Source of the DNA: an uncultured Flavobacteriales bacterium
GTDB taxonomy: Bacteria; Bacteroidota; Bacteroidia; Flavobacteriales_D; Crocinitomicaceae
DNA length: 64,000 nt
Reading direction: 5' to 3'
NCBI GenBank assembly: GCA_913054135.1
Contig: CAJXJK010000017.1
Coordinates: forward strand, 1 to 64,000
The notes under the pieces are model-generated. The model did not search any database and was not told where the DNA came from. It saw only the letters and a program-made list of their open reading frames with translations. Position 1 is the stretch's first letter. Each line of letters opens with the position of its first letter. Below, piece after piece: positions 19,027-28,831 of the stretch. The translations under genes were made by a program, and so were the position numbers.

Positions 19027-21108
19027 ATGATGAAAAATATTACACTAACACTTATTACACTTGTCATTGGCTTGTCTTCTTTTTCTCAAGTAGACACCCC
19101 ATTCGATAAGAAATTGTTCAAAGAACAAAAAGACGAATTCAAAGTTGCCAATAAGCATCTTGAAGAAGGAGATGCTTATTACATGGCCTACTCAAGAGAT
19201 TATAGAAAAGCAGTTTCAGAATATTTACAAGCAAATAAGTTTAACCCAAATAGTGCCGATCTGAATTATAAGATAGGAATGTGTTACTACAATTTTGATA
19301 AATATCAAATGAAGCAATACTTTGAAAAGGCCTATTCGTTGAAGCCTACTGTGAGTAATGACATTCTGTTTTACATTGCGATTTCTTATCATATTGAAGG
19401 CGAATGGCAAAAGGCAATTGACTATTACAATCAATTTGCAAGCAAAGCAACCGCTCCTGAGCTGCAGCCAATGAAAACAAAGGCCTTTAAGAAAGTTCAA
19501 GAATGTAAAAACGGACAAGATTTAGCCAACAAAAAAGCAAGAGTTTGGATTGACAATTTAGGTGATAAGGTGAATTCAAAATATCCTGATTACGGACCAG
19601 TAATTTCAGCAGATGAGGCCATTATGGTTTATACAGCTAGAAGACCTGGAGTTGAGGAGCTTTCTCCTGATGGTGCATATTTTGAAGACATGTTCTATTC
19701 AAATCATGTGAATGGAGCTTGGGAAGAAGGAAAAAACATAGGTAAACCTCTTAATATAGAAGGTCAACATGATGCTACAATTGGATTATCTCCAGATGGT
19801 CACACACTCTTTATCTACAATGATAAAAAAGGAAATGGGGATATCTATATTTCTTCAGATGAAGAAGGATCATGGTCAAAACCTGTTCAACTTGGTAAGA
19901 ATATCAACACTGACGCTCACGAGCCAGATGCTTCACTTTCATTTGACGGAAAGAGATTATACTTTACTTCAGATAAACCAGGTGGTTTAGGTGCTCATGA
20001 CATCTATTATTCAGATTGGATGGAAGACAAAGAAAAATGGGGAGAAGCCGTTAATATTGGAAACGTACTAAACACTCCTTATGAAGAGAGATCAGTATTC
20101 ATTCACCCTGATGGCGAGACAATGTATTTTTCATCAACTGGTCACAACACTATGGGTGGATTAGACCTGTTTCAAACGAAGTTAGTAGATGGTAAATGGA
20201 CAAAACCTGTGAATTTAGGACCACCTTTGAACACACCTGATCATGATGTTCAATTAGTGGTTGCCGGTAACGGTAGATATGGTTACGCATCTTCTTATCG
20301 TCAAGGAGGATATGGAGAAAAAGATATTTACTTGATTACGTTCTTAGGACCTGAAAAGCCACCAATGCTTTCAAATGAAGACAATCTTATCGCCTCAATT
20401 GCTAAACCAGTTAAAGAAAAAGTGAAAGAACCAGAGTTGGTAATGGAAGGTTCAAACATGGCCATTTTAACAGGTATAATTAGAGACGAGAAGACAAAAG
20501 AACCTCTTCAAGCAAAGGTAGTATTAGTTGATAACGACAAAAATGAAATTATTGCTGAGTTTACTTCGGATGCAAATACTGGAAAATACTTGGTGTCATT
20601 ACCAGCAGGTAAAAACTACGGAATTGCAGTTAAAAAAGAAGGATACCTTTTCCATTCTGAAAACTTCGTCATTCCTGAAGCTAGTGGTTTCAAAGAGTAT
20701 AAAAAAGATGTAGACCTTAAGAAAGTTGAAGTGGGTCAAAAAATTGTTTTAAGAAACATTTTCTATGACTATGGTAAATATTCTCTTAGAGACGCCTCGG
20801 TTAATGAATTAGAGAGGTTGATTGGATTATTGAATGACAACCCAACAATGCGCATTGAGCTTTCAGGACATACAGATACTAGAGGTTCAACAACTGACAA
20901 TCAAGTGCTGTCTCAAAACAGAGCAAAATCAGTAGTAGATTACTTGGTATCACACGGTATCAATAAATCTCGATTAGAGTTTGCTGGATATGGCGAATCT
21001 CAAACCTTAATATCTGATTCTCAGATTTCTAAGATGAAATCGAAGAAAGAAAAGGAAGACGCCCACCAGCAAAATAGAAGAACAGAGGTTAAAATTCTGA
21101 AACTTTAA
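19027..21108 (+). CDS. PorE-like protein: TPR + PD40 beta-propeller + carboxypeptidase-regulatory-like + OmpA C-terminal domain
   Basis: FSPDG-type blades (ATIGLSPDGHTLFIYNDKKGNGDIYIS), DEKTKEPLQAKVVLVD, OmpA MRIELSGHTDTRGSTTDNQVLSQNRAKSVVDYL. The ORF track starts at 18973 inside the upstream gene; ATGATGAAAAAT at 19027 with a signal peptide is the likelier start. Confidence 0.9.
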   Translation: MMKNITLTLITLVIGLSSFSQVDTPFDKKLFKEQKDEFKVANKHLEEGDAYYMAYSRDYRKAVSEYLQANKFNPNSADLNYKIGMCYYNFDKYQMKQYFEKAYSLKPTVSNDILFYIAISYHIEGEWQKAIDYYNQFASKATAPELQPMKTKAFKKVQECKNGQDLANKKARVWIDNLGDKVNSKYPDYGPVISADEAIMVYTARRPGVEELSPDGAYFEDMFYSNHVNGAWEEGKNIGKPLNIEGQHDATIGLSPDGHTLFIYNDKKGNGDIYISSDEEGSWSKPVQLGKNINTDAHEPDASLSFDGKRLYFTSDKPGGLGAHDIYYSDWMEDKEKWGEAVNIGNVLNTPYEERSVFIHPDGETMYFSSTGHNTMGGLDLFQTKLVDGKWTKPVNLGPPLNTPDHDVQLVVAGNGRYGYASSYRQGGYGEKDIYLITFLGPEKPPMLSNEDNLIASIAKPVKEKVKEPELVMEGSNMAILTGIIRDEKTKEPLQAKVVLVDNDKNEIIAEFTSDANTGKYLVSLPAGKNYGIAVKKEGYLFHSENFVIPEASGFKEYKKDVDLKKVEVGQKIVLRNIFYDYGKYSLRDASVNELERLIGLLNDNPTMRIELSGHTDTRGSTTDNQVLSQNRAKSVVDYLVSHGINKSRLEFAGYGESQTLISDSQISKMKSKKEKEDAHQQNRRTEVKILKL

Positions 21109-21201
21109 GAATGTCATTGAGCGAAAAAAATTGAACTCTTATCTATATTTATAGCTTATTTACCATGAAAAATTTTAAATTCGCGTAATTATAGTGTACC
21201 C

Positions 21202-22236
21202 ATGAAAGTATTTTTATTTTTCATTTTCCTAATACCGCTAGTAAGCACTGCTCAAGTTAAATACAACTCCGAGTCAAAAAAGCTATACAATAAGGCAGTA
21301 AAGGAATACAAAGCTGGCAAGACACTTGAAGCACTTGAGCTCTTTGAAGCTTGTGTAGTAGCTGACCCTAGATATGTAGAAGCTTATTTAAATATTTCGA
21401 ATATTAAGTATGCTTCAAAAGATTACGCATCTGCCGTATCAAATGCACAGAAAGCATATTCCAATAATAAATTTGCCCCTGCAGTGTATGCACAACTTGG
21501 AAAGTCTTTCTACATGAATGGACAGGCTGATAGCTCAAAGCTTTATTTAGAAAAAGGTTTGTCAATGGGAAACACATCTGAAAGCGATCGTTTTTTCTTA
21601 GCTAAGAGTTACTTGCAAACAGAAGATTACGATAAGGCAATTTCTCAATTGAATGAGATCACTAAGACAAGTGAAAAGAATGCTGCCATCTTCAATGCTA
21701 GAGGACGAGCTAACTACCTAACTGGAAATTATGAAAATGCAGAGGCTGACTTCAAGAAAGCGCTTGAATTAGAGCCTAATTCAACTGTCGCTTTTTCGAA
21801 CCTTGCTAATACGGTTTTAGTGTCAGGAAAAACTGATGATGCCATTGGTTATATCGAAAAGGGAATGATTGATGCTAAGGATGATGACAAAGTTCAGATG
21901 CTGATTTTATCTGGTAATTACTACCATCAAAAAGGTGAATTTGAGAATGCATCAAAAGCATTTGATGACGCTATGGCTTTGGATGCAAAAAATGTAGTTG
22001 TTTTGAATAATCAAGCTGCTCTTTTGCTAGATCAAGATCAATACGAATCTGCTATTTCGAAATGTAATGAAGCTTTAGATATACAACCAGAAATGATGGA
22101 GGCCTATTTCAATAGAGGTATTGCTAACGAAATGCTGAGAAAGGTAGAACAAGCTTGTGATGATTGGGAGCATGCTTTCATTCTAGGTTCTGAAAAAGCT
22201 GAAGAATATTTAAATAGTGCTACTTGCAATGAATAA
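21202..22236 (+). CDS. TPR-repeat protein (paralogue of 17916-19016)
   Basis: Signal peptide and TPRs; C-term CNEALDIQPEMMEAYFNRGIANEMLRKVEQACDDWEHAFILGSEKAEEYL aligns with the 17916 product. Confidence 0.9.
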   Translation: MKVFLFFIFLIPLVSTAQVKYNSESKKLYNKAVKEYKAGKTLEALELFEACVVADPRYVEAYLNISNIKYASKDYASAVSNAQKAYSNNKFAPAVYAQLGKSFYMNGQADSSKLYLEKGLSMGNTSESDRFFLAKSYLQTEDYDKAISQLNEITKTSEKNAAIFNARGRANYLTGNYENAEADFKKALELEPNSTVAFSNLANTVLVSGKTDDAIGYIEKGMIDAKDDDKVQMLILSGNYYHQKGEFENASKAFDDAMALDAKNVVVLNNQAALLLDQDQYESAISKCNEALDIQPEMMEAYFNRGIANEMLRKVEQACDDWEHAFILGSEKAEEYLNSATCNE

Positions 22237-24367
22237 GATGATTAGAAACATACTGACATTGGCTTTTGTAGCACTTTATACAATTGCTATATCTCAAGAT
22301 AAGGACATCCCTTTTGACAAAAGATTATTTGAGGATAAGGCTGGATTTACTGAAGCTTCTAAGAATATTAAAAAAGGCGATTTTGAGTTTTTTGACGGAA
22401 GCTCGGATAATCAAGCAAAAGCTTTAGAATATTATCTCAAGGCTAACGAATTCAATCCATACTCTTCAATGTTGAATTTCAAAATTGGTGCATGTTATTT
22501 GAATTCAAATCAAAAGTTTAAGAGTTTAAAATACATTGAGTTTGCTGAAAAAGTGAATCCTGAAGTTGATGAAAATATTAAGTTTTATTTAGCGCAAGCA
22601 AAACAATTAGATGGTCAATTTGATGAAGCAATCGTGAACTACCGCCTTTTTAAAGATCAAATTAAGAGGGGTGATATGGTTCAACGACAATTCATTAATA
22701 AGAAGATTGAGGAATGCGAAACTGGGAAGGAACTGAAGGCACATCCTACACGAGTTTGGATTGACAACTTAGAGGATAGCATAAACACAGAATTCCCTGA
22801 GTTTTCTCCTGTAATTTCAGCCGATAACAGAGGTCTCTTTTTTACAGGAAGAAGACCTGACTCTGAGGGTGGTAAGATTGATAAAACTGGATTCCATTAT
22901 GAAGATGTTTATTACGCAGAACGCGGATTTGGTGGGACATGGTCAAAATCAAAAAACATTGGGGTTACTATCAATAGTGACTCACATGATGCAACTGTAG
23001 GTTTATCTCCTGATGGAAAATCTCTGTTAATTTACCGAGGTATTAATTCAAAAAATGGAGATATTTTCATCACTAGAGAAAAGGAAGATGGAAATTGGGA
23101 AGAGCCTGTTTCTATTGGAGATAATATTAATACAGAATTTCACGAGTCAAGCGCCAGTTTATCATTTGATGAAAAGACATTGTTTTTCGTTTCAGATAAA
23201 CCAGACGGAAAAGGACAACATGATATTTACATGTCTAATTGGGATGAAGAAACTCAAGCTTGGGGCGAAGCAATGAACTTAGGAGACGTAATTAACACTG
23301 AATACGAAGAAAAAGGTGTCTTCTTTCACCCAGACAACAGAACACTTTACTTCTCTTCTAATGGACACAAAACAATGGGAGGTCTAGATATCTTCAAATC
23401 AGTTTATGATGCAGAGTCTGGTGATTGGTCTGAACCTGAAAACATTGGATACCCAATCAACACTCCTGATGATGACGTTTATTTCGTCGTAACTGGTAAC
23501 GAAAGATATGCTTATTACTCATCTTACCAAGATGGTGGAAAAGGTGAAAAGGATATTTACATCATTACTTTCTTGGGTGATAAGAAGGATGCCTTATTAG
23601 CGGATGCCGGATTACTGGAAATGGAATACAAGCAATCAGAAGATGTAGCTTCAAACAATGGAGGTGATATAATAAATGATGGCGGAGACATTGTTGAGAA
23701 CATCAACATTGCTAAAAAGACATTAGTAGTTAAGGGTAAAGTGGTTGATGGCAAAACTAAAAACGGAATTGCATCTAATCTTAAAATCATTAACACAAAG
23801 ACAAACAAAACAGTTAAAGAAGTTGTAACAAATCCTGACGGAACTTATAGTGTAATATTGCCTGCAGGTGAAGATTACGCATTCACGGTATCGAAAGACT
23901 CATATACAATAGCTTCTCAAAACTTGAAAACTACCAAGAAAGACGCTAGTACTGAGAAAACTTTAAACTTTGAGTTGTTCCCTCCAGTAGCTGGTGGAGA
24001 ATTTACCCTAAGAAATATCTATTTTGATTTTGATAAATCTAACCTGAGAGACTTATCTGTAAATGAACTAGACAACTTAGTAAGTATAATGAAATCACAC
24101 CCTACAATGATCATAGAATTGTCAGGTCATACAGATTCAAGAGGTGATGAAACGTATAATCAGCAGTTATCAGAAGCTCGTGCTAATGTTGCTAGAGAAT
24201 ACTTAATCAAAAAAGGAATCGATAAAAACAGAATTCAAACAAAGGGATACGGAGAATCAAGACTTGAAGTATCTAATCAAGAAATTTCAGAGATGAAAGG
24301 ATGGAATGCGAAAAATGCTGGACATCAAAAAAACAGAAGAACAATTGTAAAAGTTATCCGCGAATAA
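22229..24367 (+). CDS. PorE-like TPR + PD40 + regulatory-like + OmpA protein (paralogue of 19027-21108)
   Basis: Same architecture: ATVGLSPDGKSLLIYRGINSKNGDIFI; MIIELSGHTDSRGDETYNQQLSEARANVAREYL. Start placed at 22229 or 22238, overlapping or abutting the upstream stop. Confidence 0.9.
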   Translation: MNKMIRNILTLAFVALYTIAISQDKDIPFDKRLFEDKAGFTEASKNIKKGDFEFFDGSSDNQAKALEYYLKANEFNPYSSMLNFKIGACYLNSNQKFKSLKYIEFAEKVNPEVDENIKFYLAQAKQLDGQFDEAIVNYRLFKDQIKRGDMVQRQFINKKIEECETGKELKAHPTRVWIDNLEDSINTEFPEFSPVISADNRGLFFTGRRPDSEGGKIDKTGFHYEDVYYAERGFGGTWSKSKNIGVTINSDSHDATVGLSPDGKSLLIYRGINSKNGDIFITREKEDGNWEEPVSIGDNINTEFHESSASLSFDEKTLFFVSDKPDGKGQHDIYMSNWDEETQAWGEAMNLGDVINTEYEEKGVFFHPDNRTLYFSSNGHKTMGGLDIFKSVYDAESGDWSEPENIGYPINTPDDDVYFVVTGNERYAYYSSYQDGGKGEKDIYIITFLGDKKDALLADAGLLEMEYKQSEDVASNNGGDIINDGGDIVENINIAKKTLVVKGKVVDGKTKNGIASNLKIINTKTNKTVKEVVTNPDGTYSVILPAGEDYAFTVSKDSYTIASQNLKTTKKDASTEKTLNFELFPPVAGGEFTLRNIYFDFDKSNLRDLSVNELDNLVSIMKSHPTMIIELSGHTDSRGDETYNQQLSEARANVAREYLIKKGIDKNRIQTKGYGESRLEVSNQEISEMKGWNAKNAGHQKNRRTIVKVIRE

Positions 24368-24395
24368 GATGCTTTTTCTTTAAAATATTAATCTT

Positions 24396-24427
24396 GGTCT
24401 CTTCATATTGAAGGGACCTTTTTTTTG
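24396..24427 (+). terminator. Rho-independent terminator
   Basis: GGTCTCTTCA-tat-TGAAGGGACC (one wobble) then a T run. Confidence 0.8.
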
Positions 24428-24432
24428 AACCT

Positions 24433-25515
24433 ATGAAAAATTTAATTGTCTTTATTTCAGTCCTAGCTATTCAATCGGGGTACGCTCAAAAATATGAGCT
24501 GAATGACTTCTTTACATATGACGCTCATTTAGAGCAAAAGATTGACAGCATTTTTGATGGACTAAACGATACTAGCCGTGTTGGCCAAATGATTATACCG
24601 GCAGCAGGGAGGCTAGGTAAATCTCAAGAGCACTTAAATGCACTAATTGCAAAAAACTATATAGGTGGGATTTTGCTGCTGAACGGAACTAAAGAAGGCT
24701 TTACTAAAATGGTGGATGACTTCAACAGTCTTAATTCAACAAATAACGGGCTACCTATGCTCTACTCTGCTGATGCTGAACCTTCTTTGATCAGATACAA
24801 AATAAAGAACTGTGCGCCCGTTAAAAAGGCAAATGCTATGATTAGTCGTTCAGAAGTGAAAAAGTTCGCCCTATCTATTTGCAATGACCTTCAAGATATC
24901 GGTATCAATTATAACTATGCACCAGTTGTGGACATGTCTCCTAACGAAGCAATTTCTTACCGTGCCTTTGGTGACAATGCTGATACGGCTCAAATATGGT
25001 CTCGCATCTTTATTGAAGAAACTCAAAAAGAAGGAATTGTGGCAACCGCCAAGCACTTTCCGGGCCACGGCTATGTAGTTGGCGACACCCACAAAAAACT
25101 GGTGTACATTGATGGTGAAATGAGAGAGGTAGAAAATTACGAACCGCTAATTGAAGCTGGCGTGCTTTCGGTTATGGTTGCTCATATTGCAATTAAAAAC
25201 AATCCAGAATACAACACTGATGACATGCCTTCTTCGGTATCAAGAAAGATTGTGACTGACTTATTAAAGAATGAAATGAAGTTCAAAGGTTTAGTAGTAA
25301 CTGATGCAATGAATATGGGAGGAGTTGCCTCTATCCCTAATTGCGAATTAAAAGCTGCCAAAGCGGGTTGCGATCTTCTCTTAATGCCAATTGATGAAGA
25401 AAAGGCTCTTTTTGATATCGTGGGTGAACTTGAAAAGGACCCTCAATTTAAGCAACAGGTTTACGCTTCAGTAAGAAAAATCATTAGACTCAAGATTTGC
25501 TTAGGCTTGATGTAA
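24433..25515 (+). CDS. Glycoside hydrolase family 3 N-terminal domain protein (beta-N-acetylhexosaminidase-like)
   Basis: Signal peptide; KHFPGHGYVVGDTH and LVVTDAMNMGG motifs of GH3/NagZ-type enzymes. Confidence 0.9.
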   Translation: MKNLIVFISVLAIQSGYAQKYELNDFFTYDAHLEQKIDSIFDGLNDTSRVGQMIIPAAGRLGKSQEHLNALIAKNYIGGILLLNGTKEGFTKMVDDFNSLNSTNNGLPMLYSADAEPSLIRYKIKNCAPVKKANAMISRSEVKKFALSICNDLQDIGINYNYAPVVDMSPNEAISYRAFGDNADTAQIWSRIFIEETQKEGIVATAKHFPGHGYVVGDTHKKLVYIDGEMREVENYEPLIEAGVLSVMVAHIAIKNNPEYNTDDMPSSVSRKIVTDLLKNEMKFKGLVVTDAMNMGGVASIPNCELKAAKAGCDLLLMPIDEEKALFDIVGELEKDPQFKQQVYASVRKIIRLKICLGLM

Positions 25516-25518
25516 AAA

Positions 25519-25542
25519 AAGGCCTTCAAAACTGAAGACCTT
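25519..25542. terminator. Bidirectional terminator between convergent genes
   Basis: AAGGCCTTCA-aaac-TGAAGACCTT flanked by an A run on the left and a T run on the right. Confidence 0.75.
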
Positions 25543-25568
25543 TTTAGAATATAATTTGAGTAGTAGTA

Positions 25569-26225
25569 TTAAGAATTTCCTTTAGCGTAATCTGCTAAGA
25601 ATTTTTCAAGACCAATATCTGTCAATGGGTGCTTTAACAATCCTGTAATTGAACTTAATGGACCTGTCATTACATCAGCTCCGATTTTCGCACAGTCAAT
25701 AACGTGCATAGTGTGTCTGATTGAAGCAGCTAATATTTGAGTCTCAAATAAATAGTTGTCATAGATTTCTCTAATCTCAGCAATCAATGCTAATCCATCT
25801 GAAGAAATATCATCTAACCTCCCTACGAAAGGAGAAAGATAAGTTGCTCCTGCCTTAGCAGCTAAAAGCGCTTGTCCAGAAGAAAAAACTAATGTACAAT
25901 TTGTCTTAATTCCTTTATCAGTAAAATATTTGATCGCTTTAATACCATCTTTTACCATTGGAATTTTCACGACAATATTCTTGTGTAATTTAGCCAAGGC
26001 TTCACCTTCTCTTACCATTCCGTCGAAATCAGTAGAAATTACTTCGGCACTAACATCTCCATCTACAATATTGCAAATATCTACGTAGTGTTTAAGGATG
26101 TTCTCTTTTCCTGTAATTCCTTCTTTAGCCATTAAAGATGGATTTGTAGTTACCCCGTCTAAAATTCCAAGGTCATTTGCTTCTCTGATTTCATCAAGAT
26201 TAGCCGTATCAATAAAAAATTTCAT
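25569..26225 (-). CDS. Transaldolase / fructose-6-phosphate aldolase family
   Basis: [83 protein letters not shown]. Start moved to 26225 (MKFFIDTA); the ORF-track start at 26243 lies upstream of the expected TSS. Confidence 0.93.
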   Translation of the reverse strand: MKFFIDTANLDEIREANDLGILDGVTTNPSLMAKEGITGKENILKHYVDICNIVDGDVSAEVISTDFDGMVREGEALAKLHKNIVVKIPMVKDGIKAIKYFTDKGIKTNCTLVFSSGQALLAAKAGATYLSPFVGRLDDISSDGLALIAEIREIYDNYLFETQILAASIRHTMHVIDCAKIGADVMTGPLSSITGLLKHPLTDIGLEKFLADYAKGNS

Positions 26226-26245
26226 GTTGCTGATTTTGTTCACTA

Positions 26246-26253
26246 CAAATATA
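26246..26253 (-). promoter_or_regulatory. Bacteroidota -7 box (TATATTTG) upstream of the transaldolase-like gene
   Basis: + strand CAAATATA; matches TAnnTTTG on the minus strand. Confidence 0.5.
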
Positions 26254-26328
26254 AATCTTGCAGTTGAGCAAATGAGAAGGACTTATCAACAGTTGAGAGA
26301 AAATGTGAACGAGAAAAAGGGGGAAAAA

Positions 26329-26428
26329 GTGGGTAAGCTACCTGTATCGCACCGCTACAACCGTCTACCCTTGCTGTGTTCCCACCCTGGGGGATTAAAC
26401 AGGAGCTGGTCGTACAGGACTTACCCGC
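26329..26428 (-). ncRNA. ffs: Signal recognition particle RNA (small bacterial type, 4.5S-like)
   Basis: Minus strand GCGGGTAAGTCCTGTACGACCAGCTCCTGTTTAATCCCCCAGGGTGGGAACACAGCAAGGGTA...ACAGGTAGCTTACCCAC: long terminal stem plus GTG-GGAA-CAC tetraloop hairpin and CAG/AGCA internal loop of SRP domain IV. Ends approximate. Confidence 0.88.
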
Positions 26429-26430
26429 GA

Positions 26431-26438
26431 CAAAAATA
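26431..26438 (-). promoter_or_regulatory. -7 box (TATTTTTG) for the SRP RNA gene
   Basis: + strand CAAAAATA directly upstream of the RNA 5' end; matches TAnnTTTG. Confidence 0.5.
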
Positions 26439-26470
26439 GTAAAAGAATCAGAATCACTTCACATTAATTC

Positions 26471-26506
26471 AAAAAAAAAGCCCTCCTTGAAAATCAAGAA
26501 GGGCTT
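26471..26506 (-). terminator. Rho-independent terminator of the GEVED protease gene
   Basis: Minus strand AAGCCCTTCTTGA-ttt-TCAAGGAGGGCTT then T run. Confidence 0.8.
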
Positions 26507-26525
26507 CGCATTTATTTAATGTTAT

Positions 26526-28769
26526 TTAGAATTTGGTAATCTTCTTTGTTAGTGAAGTTCCTAGTCCGTTCACCTTAATTAAGTAAACTCCTGAAGCTTC
26601 ATTAGATAAATCAAATTTAACCGTTCCGCCTACTGTTGAAGTAATAGCAATTAGACGACCAGTCATATCTCTCAATTCAACTGATTCAACATCCGATTGC
26701 ACTTGAGCAAAGTTCAATGTAACGTCTCCGTTTGTAGGATTTGGGAAAATCACCACATTTCCAAGATCATCTTCATTATCTAAAGAAGTCACTCCTGGAA
26801 TCGTAATCGTATAATCTTCAACTTCACCCCATTGAGTTGTGCCACAAGGTGTGATCGCACCATCATCTGGCTGGTAAGATATTCTACATCTCATTGTTAA
26901 ATCTCCCGAAGAAGCTGATGTCGGTACAGTGAAATCAAAAGCTGAACTCCAAGTTCCACCAACTAACACGTATCCAACTTGTTCTCCTGGATCATCAAAA
27001 TCAGCATCATTGTTCCAATCAATCCAAACAGCAATCTCATCATCTGTATAAGCTTGACCAGGACCTGTTCCTGCTACTCCTGGTTCTATTGTTACCGTGT
27101 ATTGACTTCCTTTTGTCAAAGTTGTACTTTGAGATGTATAATCAGTATAGCCCGAACAATCTGAACCATTATCAATTGATTCTAAAGTAACTCTTGAAAT
27201 ATATTCAGAAGCAGTTCCCGCAGTACAATCTGAAGTTCCTGAGGCTGCGCAAGGATCAGTTCCTCCACCGCCGCCTCCGCCGCCACCGCCATTACCACAA
27301 GGCGAATAAGTTCCATCTAAAGTCATAGCATTTGTTCCATCAGGATCTAACCAATGAGCTAGTTGCTGATTGTTACTTGTTCCTTCCATGTCCCATGCAT
27401 TGATGAATTTTCCGTACAGGTCAGACTCATTCGGTCCTGTTCCTGCTCCGGCACCACCATTAACACAAGCAGATAAACCTCCTGAAAGGTGTCCTACAAT
27501 TTGACCACTTGAATTGAATAAGGGAGATCCTGAAGATCCTCCTTCAGTAACACCATTACCGTTTGTTGTACTTACCCAATTAACATCCCAGTGAGCTCCG
27601 GCCCAGTTTCCGTTATATGTCGCAGATGAAAGTGAAGAAGTATAAGTTGATACTTTCTTCTCGTCACCCGAAGGGTGATGGATTCCAACTCCAGAACCTG
27701 AACCAGCAGTAGCTCTATTCCAACCTGCATAGTAGGCATCATACGAAGTTGGAATAGCTGAATTTAACTCAACTAAAACAAAATCAGAACCATCAACATG
27801 ATAAGATTGAGTACCGGTATAATTTCCTAGAGAAGAAGAAGCTCTGAATGAACCACCTGACATGGTCTCAGACTGAGCTCCATTATAAGGAGAAGTGTTT
27901 CCTGGAGAGCAGCTTGGTCTCTGATAATTGAAATACCATACGTGGTTTGATATATCATTTGATGCATCTGGCTCACCACAGTGGTTTGCTGAAAGAATGT
28001 AAGGAATACATGTAGTACTTGTCCCTGCATTATTAATTACTGAGCCTGTACAAACGTAAGTACCACCAGCAACAAATGAATAGTGCACAACTGCATCTCT
28101 TTGCTCTTCAAATCCTGTAATTTCAGAACAAGCTACATCTACTTGACAAGCATCTGCTCTGTGTTGATTTTGTGAATTTCCGTTTTGAAAAACCCCTATT
28201 CTACCTTGAACACCACGATATAAATGTCCTATTTCAGAAACTTGAATTGTTGGTAATTCATATGATCCTGCAGGCATGTAGTATTCTAAAGTTACCACTT
28301 CACCTTCAATCATTTCAAGCGCTTGAAAACCTGGAGTATTACTTGTATAAGCTCCAACATATTGTGACTGATTTTCATTGTAAGCATATAGCTCACCGCC
28401 TTCTGGAATCTTAACTGGAGAAGCAAAATATAAGTTGATTGCCTTCGCTCCTGCTGATCTGATTCCTAGTCTCCAAATCTTATCACCATTTCCAAGTTCA
28501 ATCCAGCTACCTGCTGATTGAATTGAAATATTTACGTCTGTATTTAATCCGATTCTATAAGAAGTTTTGTCAGCTCTACTGTCTTCTTCAATTGCCGCCT
28601 CTACATCAGGTCGTGCAACTTGAACGATTTCATAGTTTACTTCAAATGGATCTTCTTGTCCTAAATGATTTTTTTCAAAAGTCTTTGGAATTCCGCCTTC
28701 TGAGATTTGCGCAATAGAAGAAACTGAGAACAGTAATCCCAACGCAATGGTTAGTAGCCTTTTTTTCAT
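26526..28769 (-). CDS. Secreted trypsin-like (lysyl-endopeptidase-type) serine protease with poly-Gly linker, GEVED domain and type-A T9SS signal
   Basis: CIPYILSANHCGE (His), SDFVLVEL (Asp), EGGSSGSPLF (Ser); GGGGGGGGGG linker; GEVEDYTITIPG; C-term IFPNPTNGDVTLNF...GVYLIKV. Confidence 0.92.
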   Translation of the reverse strand: MKKRLLTIALGLLFSVSSIAQISEGGIPKTFEKNHLGQEDPFEVNYEIVQVARPDVEAAIEEDSRADKTSYRIGLNTDVNISIQSAGSWIELGNGDKIWRLGIRSAGAKAINLYFASPVKIPEGGELYAYNENQSQYVGAYTSNTPGFQALEMIEGEVVTLEYYMPAGSYELPTIQVSEIGHLYRGVQGRIGVFQNGNSQNQHRADACQVDVACSEITGFEEQRDAVVHYSFVAGGTYVCTGSVINNAGTSTTCIPYILSANHCGEPDASNDISNHVWYFNYQRPSCSPGNTSPYNGAQSETMSGGSFRASSSLGNYTGTQSYHVDGSDFVLVELNSAIPTSYDAYYAGWNRATAGSGSGVGIHHPSGDEKKVSTYTSSLSSATYNGNWAGAHWDVNWVSTTNGNGVTEGGSSGSPLFNSSGQIVGHLSGGLSACVNGGAGAGTGPNESDLYGKFINAWDMEGTSNNQQLAHWLDPDGTNAMTLDGTYSPCGNGGGGGGGGGGTDPCAASGTSDCTAGTASEYISRVTLESIDNGSDCSGYTDYTSQSTTLTKGSQYTVTIEPGVAGTGPGQAYTDDEIAVWIDWNNDADFDDPGEQVGYVLVGGTWSSAFDFTVPTSASSGDLTMRCRISYQPDDGAITPCGTTQWGEVEDYTITIPGVTSLDNEDDLGNVVIFPNPTNGDVTLNFAQVQSDVESVELRDMTGRLIAITSTVGGTVKFDLSNEASGVYLIKVNGLGTSLTKKITKF

Positions 28770-28831
28770 GTTATTTTTTTGTTAATTGAGACTACTAATG
28801 TACCGTTTTTGAACAGAAAAACCGCAATCTT

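Noticed and set aside
26283-26291. Isolated DnaA-box-like TTATCAACA here and at 61948-61956
   Set aside because: Single near-consensus copies without a cluster or an oriC context; expected by chance at this length.
26098-26439. 113-aa plus-strand ORF
   Set aside because: Antisense to the aldolase start and runs through the SRP RNA; no protein-like composition or family signal.
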